A stretch of DNA of 9,054 nt from an uncultured Bacilli bacterium (GTDB taxonomy: Bacteria; Bacillota_I; Bacilli_A; RF39; UBA660), in contig CANQHW010000042.1 in assembly GCA_947623855.1 (NCBI GenBank), positions 1 through 9,054 on the forward strand. Reading direction: 5' to 3'. Positions 1 to 7,350 of the stretch are shown one piece after another; positions within the stretch are counted from its first letter, which is position 1; each line of letters begins with the position of its first letter. The notes under the pieces were generated by a model. The model saw only the letters and a program-made list of their open reading frames with translations, was not told the DNA's origin and made no database searches. Position numbers and translations under genes: made by a program.

Positions 1-46
1 ATTTTTAATTCCTACTTTCTTTTTTATTCTTCTCTATTCTGTTTTA

Positions 47-55
47 ATTATAACA
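47..55 (-). promoter_or_regulatory. possible extended -10 of a divergent gene off the left edge
   Basis: Read on the minus strand this is TGTTATAAT, a perfect extended -10 (TGnTATAAT). I see no good -35 hexamer upstream of it. Further along the same strand GTAGGA (positions 10-15) could be a weak ribosome-binding site for a gene starting beyond position 1. The sequence is AT-rich, so chance matches are possible. Confidence 0.3.
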
Positions 56-99
56 TAAATTTTTAAAAATAAAACATTTTTTTAGTAAAAATTGTCAAA

Positions 100-112
100 T
101 TATGATAAAATA
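100..112 (+). promoter_or_regulatory. likely extended -10 promoter of the sortase gene
   Basis: The stretch contains TGATAAAAT (103-111), an extended -10 with a 5/6 hexamer (TAAAAT, 106-111). The -35 region is poor: TTTAGT at 81-86 lies 19 nt upstream, and TTGTCA at 92-97 is too close to pair with it. The 13-nt string TTATGATAAAATA recurs exactly at the tRNA promoter (7320-7332, minus strand), which supports a real promoter core. Transcription would start near 118, giving a short leader before the start codon at 155. Confidence 0.45.
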
Positions 113-154
113 TTAAATAGTAGGAAAGAATAATGAAGTAAGGAGTTTATAAAT

Positions 155-1699
155 ATGGTTAAAATACTAGTCGAAATTATTAATAACAGCATCGCTATTG
201 ATGTAAGCGAAAAGAAAACATTACCCGAGAAATTATTAGATACCAACATTATAAGCCACGATAAACTAGCTTTTAGTGATACCTATATTTATAATAATGC
301 CAAAATCGTCTCTTTATTTATCCGCGATTTAATGACTGAAAAAAATATCAACCATATCTTAATAAAAAATAATACTATTTTAAATATTGCTTTTACTATG
401 ATTAGTAAATCTAATGTTACTAACCTTACCTTAGTAGAAGATAAAAACTTAACCTATAAAGCTTGTGAATTAATCTTAAAACAAAAAACTATTAAATATT
501 TAAATTGCTATAGTGCCCCTAACTTTATGATTGATTTACTAGATAATAAAGGTATTAAAACTGAAGTTCGTAGTGAAATATTATTTGCTAGTAATTTTAT
601 GATGGAAAATAATCTATCTAACTATACTAACATTTATTATAAAACTTCTTTAAGAATTACACCCCCTCTCACTATCGAAGATTTAGATGACTTTTCTTCC
701 TTCTGTTACATCAACCGTTACCTAAAAAATATCCATTTCAATAAATATGATGAAAAAGCCATCTCTGACATTGCCTTAATCTTAAACAAATTTAAAATTA
801 AAAAAATAAAATTCTTAATTCATGAAAATATCAAAGACATAGAAACCGCTCAAAATATTAAAAAACTTAAAAAAAGTTTATCTAGTAAATATCGTATTAC
901 CTTAAAAATCGTCTACTCCAAAGAATATATTCACGAAAACTATTTAAAACAAGTAACTCTTGCTACTTTAAAATATTGTGCTCTCCTAAGTATGGGAATA
1001 ATTTTCATCGCCGCCGCCTATGTCTTTGTAAGCAACCGAATAAGTGAAGCTAAAACTGCTCGTTATATGACGAAAATTAATGACATCTTAGAAAATACTC
1101 TAACCCCTCCCCCAGCCAGTAACACCGAAGCTGTTTATGTAAGCCCTCTAACCCCTCTTTTAGATATAAATCCAGATACTGTAGGATGGCTCCAAGTTAA
1201 TAACACCAATATCGACTACCCTGTTGTCCAAGCAGGTAATAAAGATTATTACTTAAACTATAACTTTGAAAAGAAAAAAGATGTCGCTGGATGGATATTT
1301 ATGGATCCTCGTAATAGTAAAACCTCTCTTGATAAAAACACTATTATCTATGGCCATAACCGTTTTAATAATGGAGTAATGTTTGGAACTTTAGGTAACG
1401 TCTTAAAAAAATCTTGGTATACTAACGAAGAAAATTTAATCATAACCTTTAATACTTTATATGGAGAATTTAAATGGAAAATATTTGCTATCTATCCTAA
1501 CCCTAGTAATGGTGATTATTTAATTACTTCTTTCGCTTCCGACGAAGAATTTAATACCTACCTTAATATGGTAAAAGAACGAAGTATCTATGCCTTTACA
1601 ACCGAAGTTACTCAAAATGATAAAATCCTTACTCTATCTACCTGTCTTGATAACTATCGTCGTTTAGTCGTTCAAGCCGTTTTACTTGACAACCAATAA
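155..1699 (+). CDS. class B sortase with a large N-terminal cytoplasmic region
   Basis: This 514-residue protein is a membrane-bound sortase, a cysteine transpeptidase that cuts surface proteins at a sorting motif and joins them to peptidoglycan or to other proteins. The C-terminal domain (about 330-514) carries the class B pattern: VGWLQV near 344, DYPVVQ, YGHN with His401, LSTC with Cys497, and RLVVQ with Arg503, so the catalytic triad is complete. A hydrophobic segment at about 272-293 is the only membrane span, followed by a Pro-rich linker. The first ~270 residues have no signal peptide and should lie in the cytoplasm; they read as alternating strands and helices and I do not recognise them. 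Ordinary class B sortases are roughly 200-250 residues, so half of this protein is extra. The start is supported by AAGGAG at 140-145, 9 nt before the ATG. No convincing sortase substrate is encoded nearby. The sortase call is firm; the class B assignment rests on motifs. Confidence 0.9.
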   Translation: MVKILVEIINNSIAIDVSEKKTLPEKLLDTNIISHDKLAFSDTYIYNNAKIVSLFIRDLMTEKNINHILIKNNTILNIAFTMISKSNVTNLTLVEDKNLTYKACELILKQKTIKYLNCYSAPNFMIDLLDNKGIKTEVRSEILFASNFMMENNLSNYTNIYYKTSLRITPPLTIEDLDDFSSFCYINRYLKNIHFNKYDEKAISDIALILNKFKIKKIKFLIHENIKDIETAQNIKKLKKSLSSKYRITLKIVYSKEYIHENYLKQVTLATLKYCALLSMGIIFIAAAYVFVSNRISEAKTARYMTKINDILENTLTPPPASNTEAVYVSPLTPLLDINPDTVGWLQVNNTNIDYPVVQAGNKDYYLNYNFEKKKDVAGWIFMDPRNSKTSLDKNTIIYGHNRFNNGVMFGTLGNVLKKSWYTNEENLIITFNTLYGEFKWKIFAIYPNPSNGDYLITSFASDEEFNTYLNMVKERSIYAFTTEVTQNDKILTLSTCLDNYRRLVVQAVLLDNQ

Positions 1700-1750
1700 G
1701 CGTCTTCCTCTTTTAATTTTTCCCCCTTTATGATATGATATATATAATAG

Positions 1751-1758
1751 AAAGGTGG
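1751..1758 (+). promoter_or_regulatory. ribosome-binding site that fixes the start of the 1339-aa protein
   Basis: AAAGGTGG lies 8 nt before the ATG at 1767. An in-frame GTG at 1755 would give four more residues but falls inside this Shine-Dalgarno sequence and has none of its own, so ATG 1767 is preferred. Confidence 0.75.
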
Positions 1759-1766
1759 AAACAACT

Positions 1767-4700
1767 ATGTTAGAAGATATCACTAACCTTCTAAATGAAA
1801 TAATAACCCTAAGAAAAGAAAATAAAACCATTCCCGATAACTTTACAACTAATCTAAATAATTTAATTTTAAACTTAAATAATCATAAAGATAAAGAAAC
1901 TATTTTATTAAAACTATATACTAAAAAAGATAGTGAAAATAAACCCTTCTTTGATGCTTACTATTTAAGTATTCTAAAACTTTTAAATTTAAACTTCATC
2001 GAAGTAAATAATCTTCTTTCTAAAATCCCTTACTTACCTACTCAAATATATTTATTTAATACTTTAAAAACCGAAGAAAAAATTGAATACTTAATAAAAA
2101 ATACCACCTTAAATTCTAATTTAATCAATCATGAACTAAAAGCTCATAATAAAAAATTTATTAAATTTTTATTAAGTGATTTTACTACTCTTAAAAAACT
2201 TACCGATAACACTTTAGAAATCCCTTTAAATATTTTAACTAAATATATTGATATAACTAAACTATCTAATCCCCTTCTATCTAAAATAGAAGCTTACTCT
2301 CTTGCTAAATATTTAAATTATAAATATACCCAAAGTTCCAAAATAAATGATTTATTAACCAAAAATCCTCATCTTTTACTTTACCTTCCTAACCAAAGTT
2401 TAATTATCAATGCCCCTACTAAAAAAGACTTTTTAAAATTATTAAAAACTCACATTAATATCTTACCTAAATTAGATGCTGTAACTATCTTAAACTATTT
2501 AGAATTTTATGATTTAGAAGAAATAAGTTTCTACCCTAATATTAGTAATGATACTATCTCTTTTATAAGTGAATTAAAAGTAATCCTTGGTAATAAAGAC
2601 GAACAATATGATATAATGTACTTTATTAAAAATAGTCATAATCATAGTTTAATAATCTACCCTTTCTATGAAAAAAATTATGATAACTTTAAAAATCTTA
2701 TTAAAGATTATACCTACTTACAAAAATTTTCCTATGAAATAATTGAAACTGTTATTAATAATTATTACTCTTATGACGAAAAAGTAACTTTATTACGTAA
2801 TCCCTCTATTATACAAGATTTAAACTCTCTTACTCTTACCAACATTTTAAATACCCTAAATCTTCGTACTGTTTTAAACCTTATTCAAAATAAAGATCTT
2901 CTATCTAAAATTCAAAACCTAAACTGTCTTTTAGATTCCCTAGATAAATCTTTAATCCCTGTTCTTTTAGATGACCCCTTACTTATTAATCAAAGTAGTG
3001 AAGAACTTATATTTAACGCTCTTGATCTATTAAGTAATACCGATATTAAAAAATATTTAAATTACCCTTATATCAAAGATAAACTATCTATAAATAACTT
3101 CTTACTTTTAGCTAGTAAATGTAAAATAAAAGTAAATGATTTAATCTATAAATACGATTTATCTACCTATAATACCGATATCTCTTTATGGATAAAAGAT
3201 TATTTAAATACCATCTTTAAAGAAAACCCTAACTTTAATTTTTTAAATAAAACTTCCGATTTACAATTAATATTTAATTTAGATAACTCTACTATCCAAA
3301 AAATTAATTTAACTGAACTAAAATATTTATATGAAATGATCTCTACTAAAGAAAATCTTAAAAAAGGTACTCTAAATATTACCTATGATCATATTAAATC
3401 TTTAATTACTTGTTATATATTACTAGGATTTAAAAACACTGTTAAATTAATCAACACCGGTTCTAGTCTTATTACTTTTGAAGATTTAACAAAACTTAAA
3501 AAAAGTTCTCAAAAAAGAAAAATACTTGATTATAAAATTGATAATGAACTTATCTTTGCTAACCTAACTAATAAAATGGCTGCTAATCTTCAAGATATAA
3601 GTGTTATGTTTTTAGATGATTCCTCATCCCTAGATTTTTCCACCTTAGTATATAACTACCCTTATCTTAAAAATATAATTAAATTAATGGACGAAGAAGG
3701 ATATTCTTCTATTAACCATACTCTAAATACTTTAGAAAGATATATTAGTTATTATAATATCTCATCCCCTACTGCTAATATAATCTTACAAAACTTCTGT
3801 GATGGATTTATTGCTTATTTAATTACTAAAGAAAGTAAAAATATTGATAAATTATTCTTATCTAAACTTGATAATACTTTATTAATATCTAATGATACTT
3901 ATAAAAACTTCTTAATCAAAAGTAAAAAAGAATTCAAAGAAACCTATCATTTTAAATTATTTACTTATCTTTTAAGCAATAAACTCGATACTAAAGACCT
4001 TAAATTACTAAAAAATAAAAATACTACTGCTATTTTAGAAAACTATACTAAAACTGTTTTAAATGACTTACCTAGTAATATCACTATAAACCATATCATC
4101 AATATCTTAACTGCTTATTATAAAAATGAATTAGATATTACCTCTTACTTAAAAAATCTTGGTATCTATACCCCTCTAAGTTACTTTGAATATCATGAAA
4201 TGCTAAACGAAGAACAAACTATTAAAAAAATTAATAGCTTTATTATAAAAAACTTTTCGGATACTACCACCCGTCTTAATGTTATGAATGACATCTTATA
4301 TCATAATTATACCTATAAATACCCTTCTAACTTACTTAAAAAAATCCGCGAATACCAAAATACCATCGAAAACACCCTCGGAACTGTTTACATTGATAAA
4401 AGTATTATGATGCTATCTTATACTAAAGGAATTATTTTAGGAGAAGAAAAAGATATCCTTGCTTATGATAAAATTGTTAATAGTATCAATACCTTAATTA
4501 CTAAAACTCAAAAATTTATCAAAAATATCTTTGATGATGAAAAACTCTTTCAAAGATATCAAACTGAATACGAAACCTATCAAAAATTAATCAAACAAAA
4601 CTATGAGCTAAATAAGAAAAACTTTACTATTAACCAAACTAGTTTTGATTTAGATAATCTTCTAAATATCTTTAAAAACGTAGATTTAAATACTATGAGT

Positions 4701-5786
4701 TCTTTAGATAAAGAAGACTTAGACTTTCTTTTTAAAAGAAAAAATATCTATCTTGCAGGATTAGGATTAAGTGAAATATTTAGTGCTTCCTTTGGTAGTA
4801 TTCTAAACAATTTACCTGCTATTAAAGCTATGTATCAAGAAAGCCATATCCATCTTTCCCTTCTTGATTTAGAAAGTGCTTCTACCCTAAGTTTATACCT
4901 AGACACTGAAGAAAAAGTTGATATTCTAAATCCTAAATATCATGCCGATTCCTATAAACAAGCACATATGATTAGTAGTTCTATCCCTTATATAAGTAAA
5001 ATTCATAATAATATTGCTTATAAAGTATTAGATAAACAAAATCTTGATTTACAAAAATTTAATAAAGATTTACTTTTAAATAATGATACCTGTATCATTA
5101 AAATAACCGATTGTGTTACTAATAAAATCCTAACTATGGTTTATGGTTTTAGAATTGGTAATAGCTTAATAATTGATGTTTCCCACATTACTGATACGGA
5201 AATATTAAAAACTATTGATATCTGTGGAGAAAATATTCTAGAAAAAACTCGTTTCGTCAACGGTACTGAAGCTATAGATTATTTAATCTTACGCGGTAAA
5301 GATATTCCTGGAGGAATTAGAATTAAAGAAAATGATACCCCTTTATACTATGACTTTATGACTAAATACCAAGATATTAAATTTACTCCAACTGATTTAT
5401 ATATCACTAAAAGTTATAAAGAAATAAAACCTCAAAACTTCCTCGATTACACCCCTATAGAAGGATATTTACGTAAAAGAGGAAAAGTAAATTCTATCAC
5501 CACCCCTGTATCTTTAAAAGAATTAGAAAAACCTCAAAGAATCTTAAAACTATATGCTTTAGAAAATAATCTTTCTTACTCTGACTTAGAAAATAAATTA
5601 AAAGCTTATAACCAACTATATTATGGTGATGATTGGTTAATTATCATTAATTCTCATAATGAATTAATCTACTTTATGGTAGGAGTAGATGATCGTAAAG
5701 AAACCGAATTAAATAATTGTTTAATAAAAATAGGAAGAGATGATATAAATGTACGGGATAATCATAGATTATATCGCTTACGGTGA
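1767..5786 (+). CDS. very large uncharacterised helical protein (1339 aa)
   Basis: I do not recognise this protein. It is very rich in Leu, Asn, Lys, Ile and Ser/Thr, with no signal peptide and no clear membrane segment, so it is probably cytoplasmic. The first ~900 residues look like a long run of short helices with recurring 'LL.NP.LL..L' style stretches (for example around 200-220 and 345-440), suggesting a HEAT-like or other alpha-solenoid scaffold. Residues about 900-960 are charged and may form a coiled coil. The last third changes character: a Gly/Ser-rich helical stretch near 993-1015, then about 1106-1170 a beta-hairpin, helix and strand order (around CIIKITDC, ILTMVYGFRIGN, IDYLILRG) that faintly recalls a GNAT-type fold; no catalytic motif supports this. 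It follows the sortase gene by 67 nt without a visible terminator, so co-transcription is likely. Its 3' end overlaps the next gene by 38 nt. It ends in TGA. Confidence 0.85.
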   Translation: MLEDITNLLNEIITLRKENKTIPDNFTTNLNNLILNLNNHKDKETILLKLYTKKDSENKPFFDAYYLSILKLLNLNFIEVNNLLSKIPYLPTQIYLFNTLKTEEKIEYLIKNTTLNSNLINHELKAHNKKFIKFLLSDFTTLKKLTDNTLEIPLNILTKYIDITKLSNPLLSKIEAYSLAKYLNYKYTQSSKINDLLTKNPHLLLYLPNQSLIINAPTKKDFLKLLKTHINILPKLDAVTILNYLEFYDLEEISFYPNISNDTISFISELKVILGNKDEQYDIMYFIKNSHNHSLIIYPFYEKNYDNFKNLIKDYTYLQKFSYEIIETVINNYYSYDEKVTLLRNPSIIQDLNSLTLTNILNTLNLRTVLNLIQNKDLLSKIQNLNCLLDSLDKSLIPVLLDDPLLINQSSEELIFNALDLLSNTDIKKYLNYPYIKDKLSINNFLLLASKCKIKVNDLIYKYDLSTYNTDISLWIKDYLNTIFKENPNFNFLNKTSDLQLIFNLDNSTIQKINLTELKYLYEMISTKENLKKGTLNITYDHIKSLITCYILLGFKNTVKLINTGSSLITFEDLTKLKKSSQKRKILDYKIDNELIFANLTNKMAANLQDISVMFLDDSSSLDFSTLVYNYPYLKNIIKLMDEEGYSSINHTLNTLERYISYYNISSPTANIILQNFCDGFIAYLITKESKNIDKLFLSKLDNTLLISNDTYKNFLIKSKKEFKETYHFKLFTYLLSNKLDTKDLKLLKNKNTTAILENYTKTVLNDLPSNITINHIINILTAYYKNELDITSYLKNLGIYTPLSYFEYHEMLNEEQTIKKINSFIIKNFSDTTTRLNVMNDILYHNYTYKYPSNLLKKIREYQNTIENTLGTVYIDKSIMMLSYTKGIILGEEKDILAYDKIVNSINTLITKTQKFIKNIFDDEKLFQRYQTEYETYQKLIKQNYELNKKNFTINQTSFDLDNLLNIFKNVDLNTMSSLDKEDLDFLFKRKNIYLAGLGLSEIFSASFGSILNNLPAIKAMYQESHIHLSLLDLESASTLSLYLDTEEKVDILNPKYHADSYKQAHMISSSIPYISKIHNNIAYKVLDKQNLDLQKFNKDLLLNNDTCIIKITDCVTNKILTMVYGFRIGNSLIIDVSHITDTEILKTIDICGENILEKTRFVNGTEAIDYLILRGKDIPGGIRIKENDTPLYYDFMTKYQDIKFTPTDLYITKSYKEIKPQNFLDYTPIEGYLRKRGKVNSITTPVSLKELEKPQRILKLYALENNLSYSDLENKLKAYNQLYYGDDWLIIINSHNELIYFMVGVDDRKETELNNCLIKIGRDDINVRDNHRLYRLR
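5732..5739 (+). promoter_or_regulatory. ribosome-binding site inside the preceding gene
   Basis: AGGAAGAG lies 9 nt before the ATG at 5749, inside the last codons of the 1339-aa gene. It supports a separate start for the small downstream gene and suggests translation coupled to the upstream gene. Confidence 0.6.
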
Positions 5787-5946
5787 TTATTACAAAATCA
5801 AAGCTGAAGATGGTATATATCTCGCTTTTCAAAAAAAGACCACTTCCTATTTCAATATTGGCGACACTGTCAAATTCCAAAAAGAAATGTTACGTCTTAA
5901 TAATAAAATATTACGAACTGCCACTTCCGTAAAAAAAATAGCTTAA
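5749..5946 (+). CDS. small cold-shock-like / OB-fold protein (65 aa)
   Basis: This 65-residue protein has the length and strand layout of a cold-shock domain: a first strand MYGIIIDY, then YYKIKAEDG (where cold-shock proteins have KGFGFI..DG), then YLAFQKKT (where they have VFVH), then the well-matched FNIGDTVKF and a final ATSVKKI strand. In cold-shock proteins the two aromatic motifs bind single-stranded RNA or DNA; here both are altered, so nucleic-acid binding is uncertain. The fold assignment is an inference from spacing and from the GD.VKF and AT.VKKI matches. The gene overlaps the 3' end of the 1339-aa gene by 38 nt in a different frame and has its own ribosome-binding site at 5732-5739, so it is likely the last gene of the sortase unit. 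Its TAA stop lies in the loop of a terminator and overlaps the stop of the convergent gene. Confidence 0.7.
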   Translation: MYGIIIDYIAYGDYYKIKAEDGIYLAFQKKTTSYFNIGDTVKFQKEMLRLNNKILRTATSVKKIA

Positions 5947-5959
5947 TCGCTATTTTTTT
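5932..5959. terminator. bidirectional terminator between convergent genes
   Basis: An 11-bp perfect stem pairs 5932-5942 (A-tract then TAGC) with 5949-5959 (GCTA then T-tract), with a 6-nt loop TTAATC. The A and T runs at the two ends give a U-tract in whichever direction it is read, so it should terminate both the + strand unit and the minus-strand gene. Both stop codons sit in or beside the loop: + TAA at 5944-5946 and minus TAA at 5943-5945. Confidence 0.8.
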
Positions 5960-7121
5960 CTTCGGTTTGAGCAATATCACACTTATATCCATTAGATTCA
6001 TAATAACTTATCGCTCCATCTTGATTAATAAAGTTAGGACTTTCTAATATCTCCGTATCATAATAATATGAGAAATTTAAATCATTAAATACATATGCTG
6101 GATTACTTTGATTATTATTTTTAAAATTTATATACCCCTCTTGGCGCATAAAGATATTACTTATTCTCCGAGAAATATGATTAAATGTTTTATCTGCTAT
6201 ATTAAAGTAAACTGTATCCGTTGTAAATTCCCTAGTATTTAAAGCTTCATTCGTCACAATTGGACTAGTACATACCATACTAACCGTCATACTTCCCACT
6301 TGGTAAGTAACCGTCGTTACCGACTCATTCCCTAAACTATCCTTAGCTAAAATATTAACAGTATGTCCCCCTTCAACTGTAACATCCGGCTTTTCTACAA
6401 AATCATACTCACATCCACTCGGATCCTCACAAGAAACAATAAAATCTTCTAATTTATAAGCTGAATTCGTCTTAATCATAATATTTTCTTTTAAAGTTAA
6501 TACTGGTCCCAACGTATCAACTACCTTTATCATTCCCCTTTTTACTATATCTTGATAAGTAACTGTATAATAATAATCTCCAATCGTCGTAATATCTACA
6601 TCACTAATATTTAAAACATACTTTAATTCATCCACATTCGATAAATCAATATAATCATTAACATTATTTGATAAATGTTCCCCTAAATTATATGTTATAT
6701 CTTTAACCATAAAATTCCTAGGATTATGTAACACTCCAAAATAGTAATAAGCTCCCCCACAAAACCCTAAGGCTAAAATAACTACAATGGCCATAATCGT
6801 ATGCATTCTTTTTTCCCTCGGTGTCACAATCGTCACCTTTTTTTTATTCACCGCCGTATTTTCTACCACTACTTTTTTCTCAATCGGATTAATCTTTCCT
6901 GGTAAAGCACTATTAGTAGGAGTTACCACCCCATTAACCACAGTTCCTAAAACAACGCTACCTTTACCATTTTTTTCATCTTCTGTTTTAACAATCTCCA
7001 CATTGGAAGTTTTTTCTGTTGGTGGCACGGGATTTACAGGAGTAGGACTTTTAACATCTTTAGTAGTTAGATCTTCTTTTACATTCTCTTCTACTTTTTC
7101 TTGTTTACTTTTCTTCTTCAT
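5943..7121 (-). CDS. single-pass membrane protein with extracellular Ig-like domains
   Basis: The 392-residue product has a cytoplasmic N-terminal tail of about 105 residues, charged at first and then Pro/Thr/Val-rich and probably disordered. One membrane span follows at about 107-130, preceded by PREKR. The outer part contains a bacterial Ig-like domain at about 139-200 (ending ITTIGDYYYTVTY, IKVVDTLGP) and a second at about 201-276 (LEDFIVSCEDPSGCEYDF ... ILAKDSLGNE), resembling the DUF5011 type found in Gram-positive surface proteins. Residues 277-392 form a further extracellular region that I cannot assign. Cysteines at 231/237 and 284/381 could form disulfides. There is no LPxTG-like sorting signal, so it is not an obvious sortase substrate. 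AGGAAGGTG at 7127-7135 precedes the ATG. Function is unknown; adhesion or wall sensing would be guesses. Confidence 0.85.
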   Translation of the reverse strand: MKKKSKQEKVEENVKEDLTTKDVKSPTPVNPVPPTEKTSNVEIVKTEDEKNGKGSVVLGTVVNGVVTPTNSALPGKINPIEKKVVVENTAVNKKKVTIVTPREKRMHTIMAIVVILALGFCGGAYYYFGVLHNPRNFMVKDITYNLGEHLSNNVNDYIDLSNVDELKYVLNISDVDITTIGDYYYTVTYQDIVKRGMIKVVDTLGPVLTLKENIMIKTNSAYKLEDFIVSCEDPSGCEYDFVEKPDVTVEGGHTVNILAKDSLGNESVTTVTYQVGSMTVSMVCTSPIVTNEALNTREFTTDTVYFNIADKTFNHISRRISNIFMRQEGYINFKNNNQSNPAYVFNDLNFSYYYDTEILESPNFINQDGAISYYESNGYKCDIAQTEEKNSD

Positions 7122-7146
7122 CCTAACACCTTCCTATTCTTACTTA

Positions 7147-7175
7147 AGTATACTATTTTTTTTATTTTTACGCAA
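7147..7175 (-). promoter_or_regulatory. promoter of the Ig-like membrane protein gene
   Basis: On the minus strand TTGCGT (7170-7175) and TATACT (7147-7152, 5/6 to the consensus -10) are separated by 17 nt. The promoter lies directly downstream of the tRNA terminator. The leader before the start codon would be short and holds the strong ribosome-binding site at 7127-7135. Confidence 0.5.
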
Positions 7176-7185
7176 TAGCTTACAT

Positions 7186-7205
7186 AAAAAAAGCCTTTCG
7201 GCTTT
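7186..7205 (-). terminator. intrinsic terminator of the tRNA gene
   Basis: Read on the minus strand, AAAGCC, a GAAA tetraloop and GGCTTT form a 6-bp stem that continues into a run of seven T in total. It starts 8 nt after the CCA end of the tRNA and separates it from the promoter of the next gene. Confidence 0.85.
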
Positions 7206-7213
7206 AATATTCT

Positions 7214-7290
7214 TGGTAGTCTGTACGAGATTTGGACTCGTGAATGCCACCTTGAGAGGGTGGTGTGTTAAACCCCTTCACCAACAGACC
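7214..7290 (-). tRNA. tRNA-Glu (anticodon CUC)
   Basis: The 77-nt minus-strand sequence folds as a complete cloverleaf. The acceptor GGTCTGT pairs with ACAGACT (with a G1-U72 wobble), followed by A73 and an encoded CCA. The D stem is GTG/CAC, the anticodon stem is CCACC/GGTGG with loop CTCTCAA (anticodon CUC, reading GAG), the variable loop is CATTC, and the T stem is ACGAG/CTCGT. Overall it resembles bacterial tRNA-Glu. Two points are odd. The T-loop reads TCCAAAT, so position 55, almost always T (pseudouridine), is C. A C34 glutamate tRNA is also unexpected in so AT-rich a genome, where UUC alone usually serves both codons. It has its own promoter and terminator and is flanked by protein genes. 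Confidence 0.93.
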
Positions 7291-7295
7291 ATATA

Positions 7296-7320
7296 AACAA
7301 TGTCTTAAAAAGACATTGTT
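7296..7320. repeat. 11-bp inverted repeat over the tRNA transcription start
   Basis: AACAATGTCTT (7296-7306) and AAGACATTGTT (7310-7320) are perfect inverted repeats around an AAA spacer. The repeat abuts the -10 of the tRNA promoter and covers its likely start point near 7314. It may instead act as a weak terminator for the thioredoxin-like gene, but no clean U-tract follows it (TATATGG on the minus strand). Confidence 0.7.
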
Positions 7321-7349
7321 ATTTTATCATAAATAATTCTTTTTAGCAA
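7321..7349 (-). promoter_or_regulatory. promoter of the tRNA-Glu gene
   Basis: On the minus strand TTGCTA (7344-7349) and TAAAAT (7321-7326) are spaced by 17 nt, and TGA before the -10 makes it an extended -10. Its core is identical over 13 nt to the proposed sortase promoter. The -35 lies within a few bases of the stop codon of the thioredoxin-like gene. Confidence 0.65.
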
Positions 7350-7350
7350 C

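Noticed and set aside
1686..1748. Perfect TTGACA (1686-1691) and TATAAT (1743-1748) before the large gene
   Set aside because: They are about 50 nt apart and cannot form one promoter. The TATAAT would start transcripts at or after the ribosome-binding site, and no suitable hexamer sits at the right distance from either.
1767..4500. CRISPR-like or tandem DNA repeats in the AT-rich large gene
   Set aside because: The apparent repetition comes from a limited set of A/T-rich codons and a Leu/Asn/Lys-rich protein; no regular repeat-spacer pattern is present.
5784..5786. TGA read as Trp (Mycoplasma code), extending the large protein
   Set aside because: Trp codons checked in the window are TGG, the read-through would run across the small gene in another frame, and that gene has its own ribosome-binding site and start.
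5674..5880. Minus-strand open frame across the end of the large gene and the small OB-like gene
   Set aside because: It is antisense to two genes supported by ribosome-binding sites, with a hydrophobic low-complexity product.
6787..7296. Open frame on the + strand opposite the Ig-like protein gene and tRNA
   Set aside because: It lies antisense to a well-supported gene and a tRNA, its product is low-complexity Thr/Phe/Leu-rich, and it has no good ribosome-binding site.
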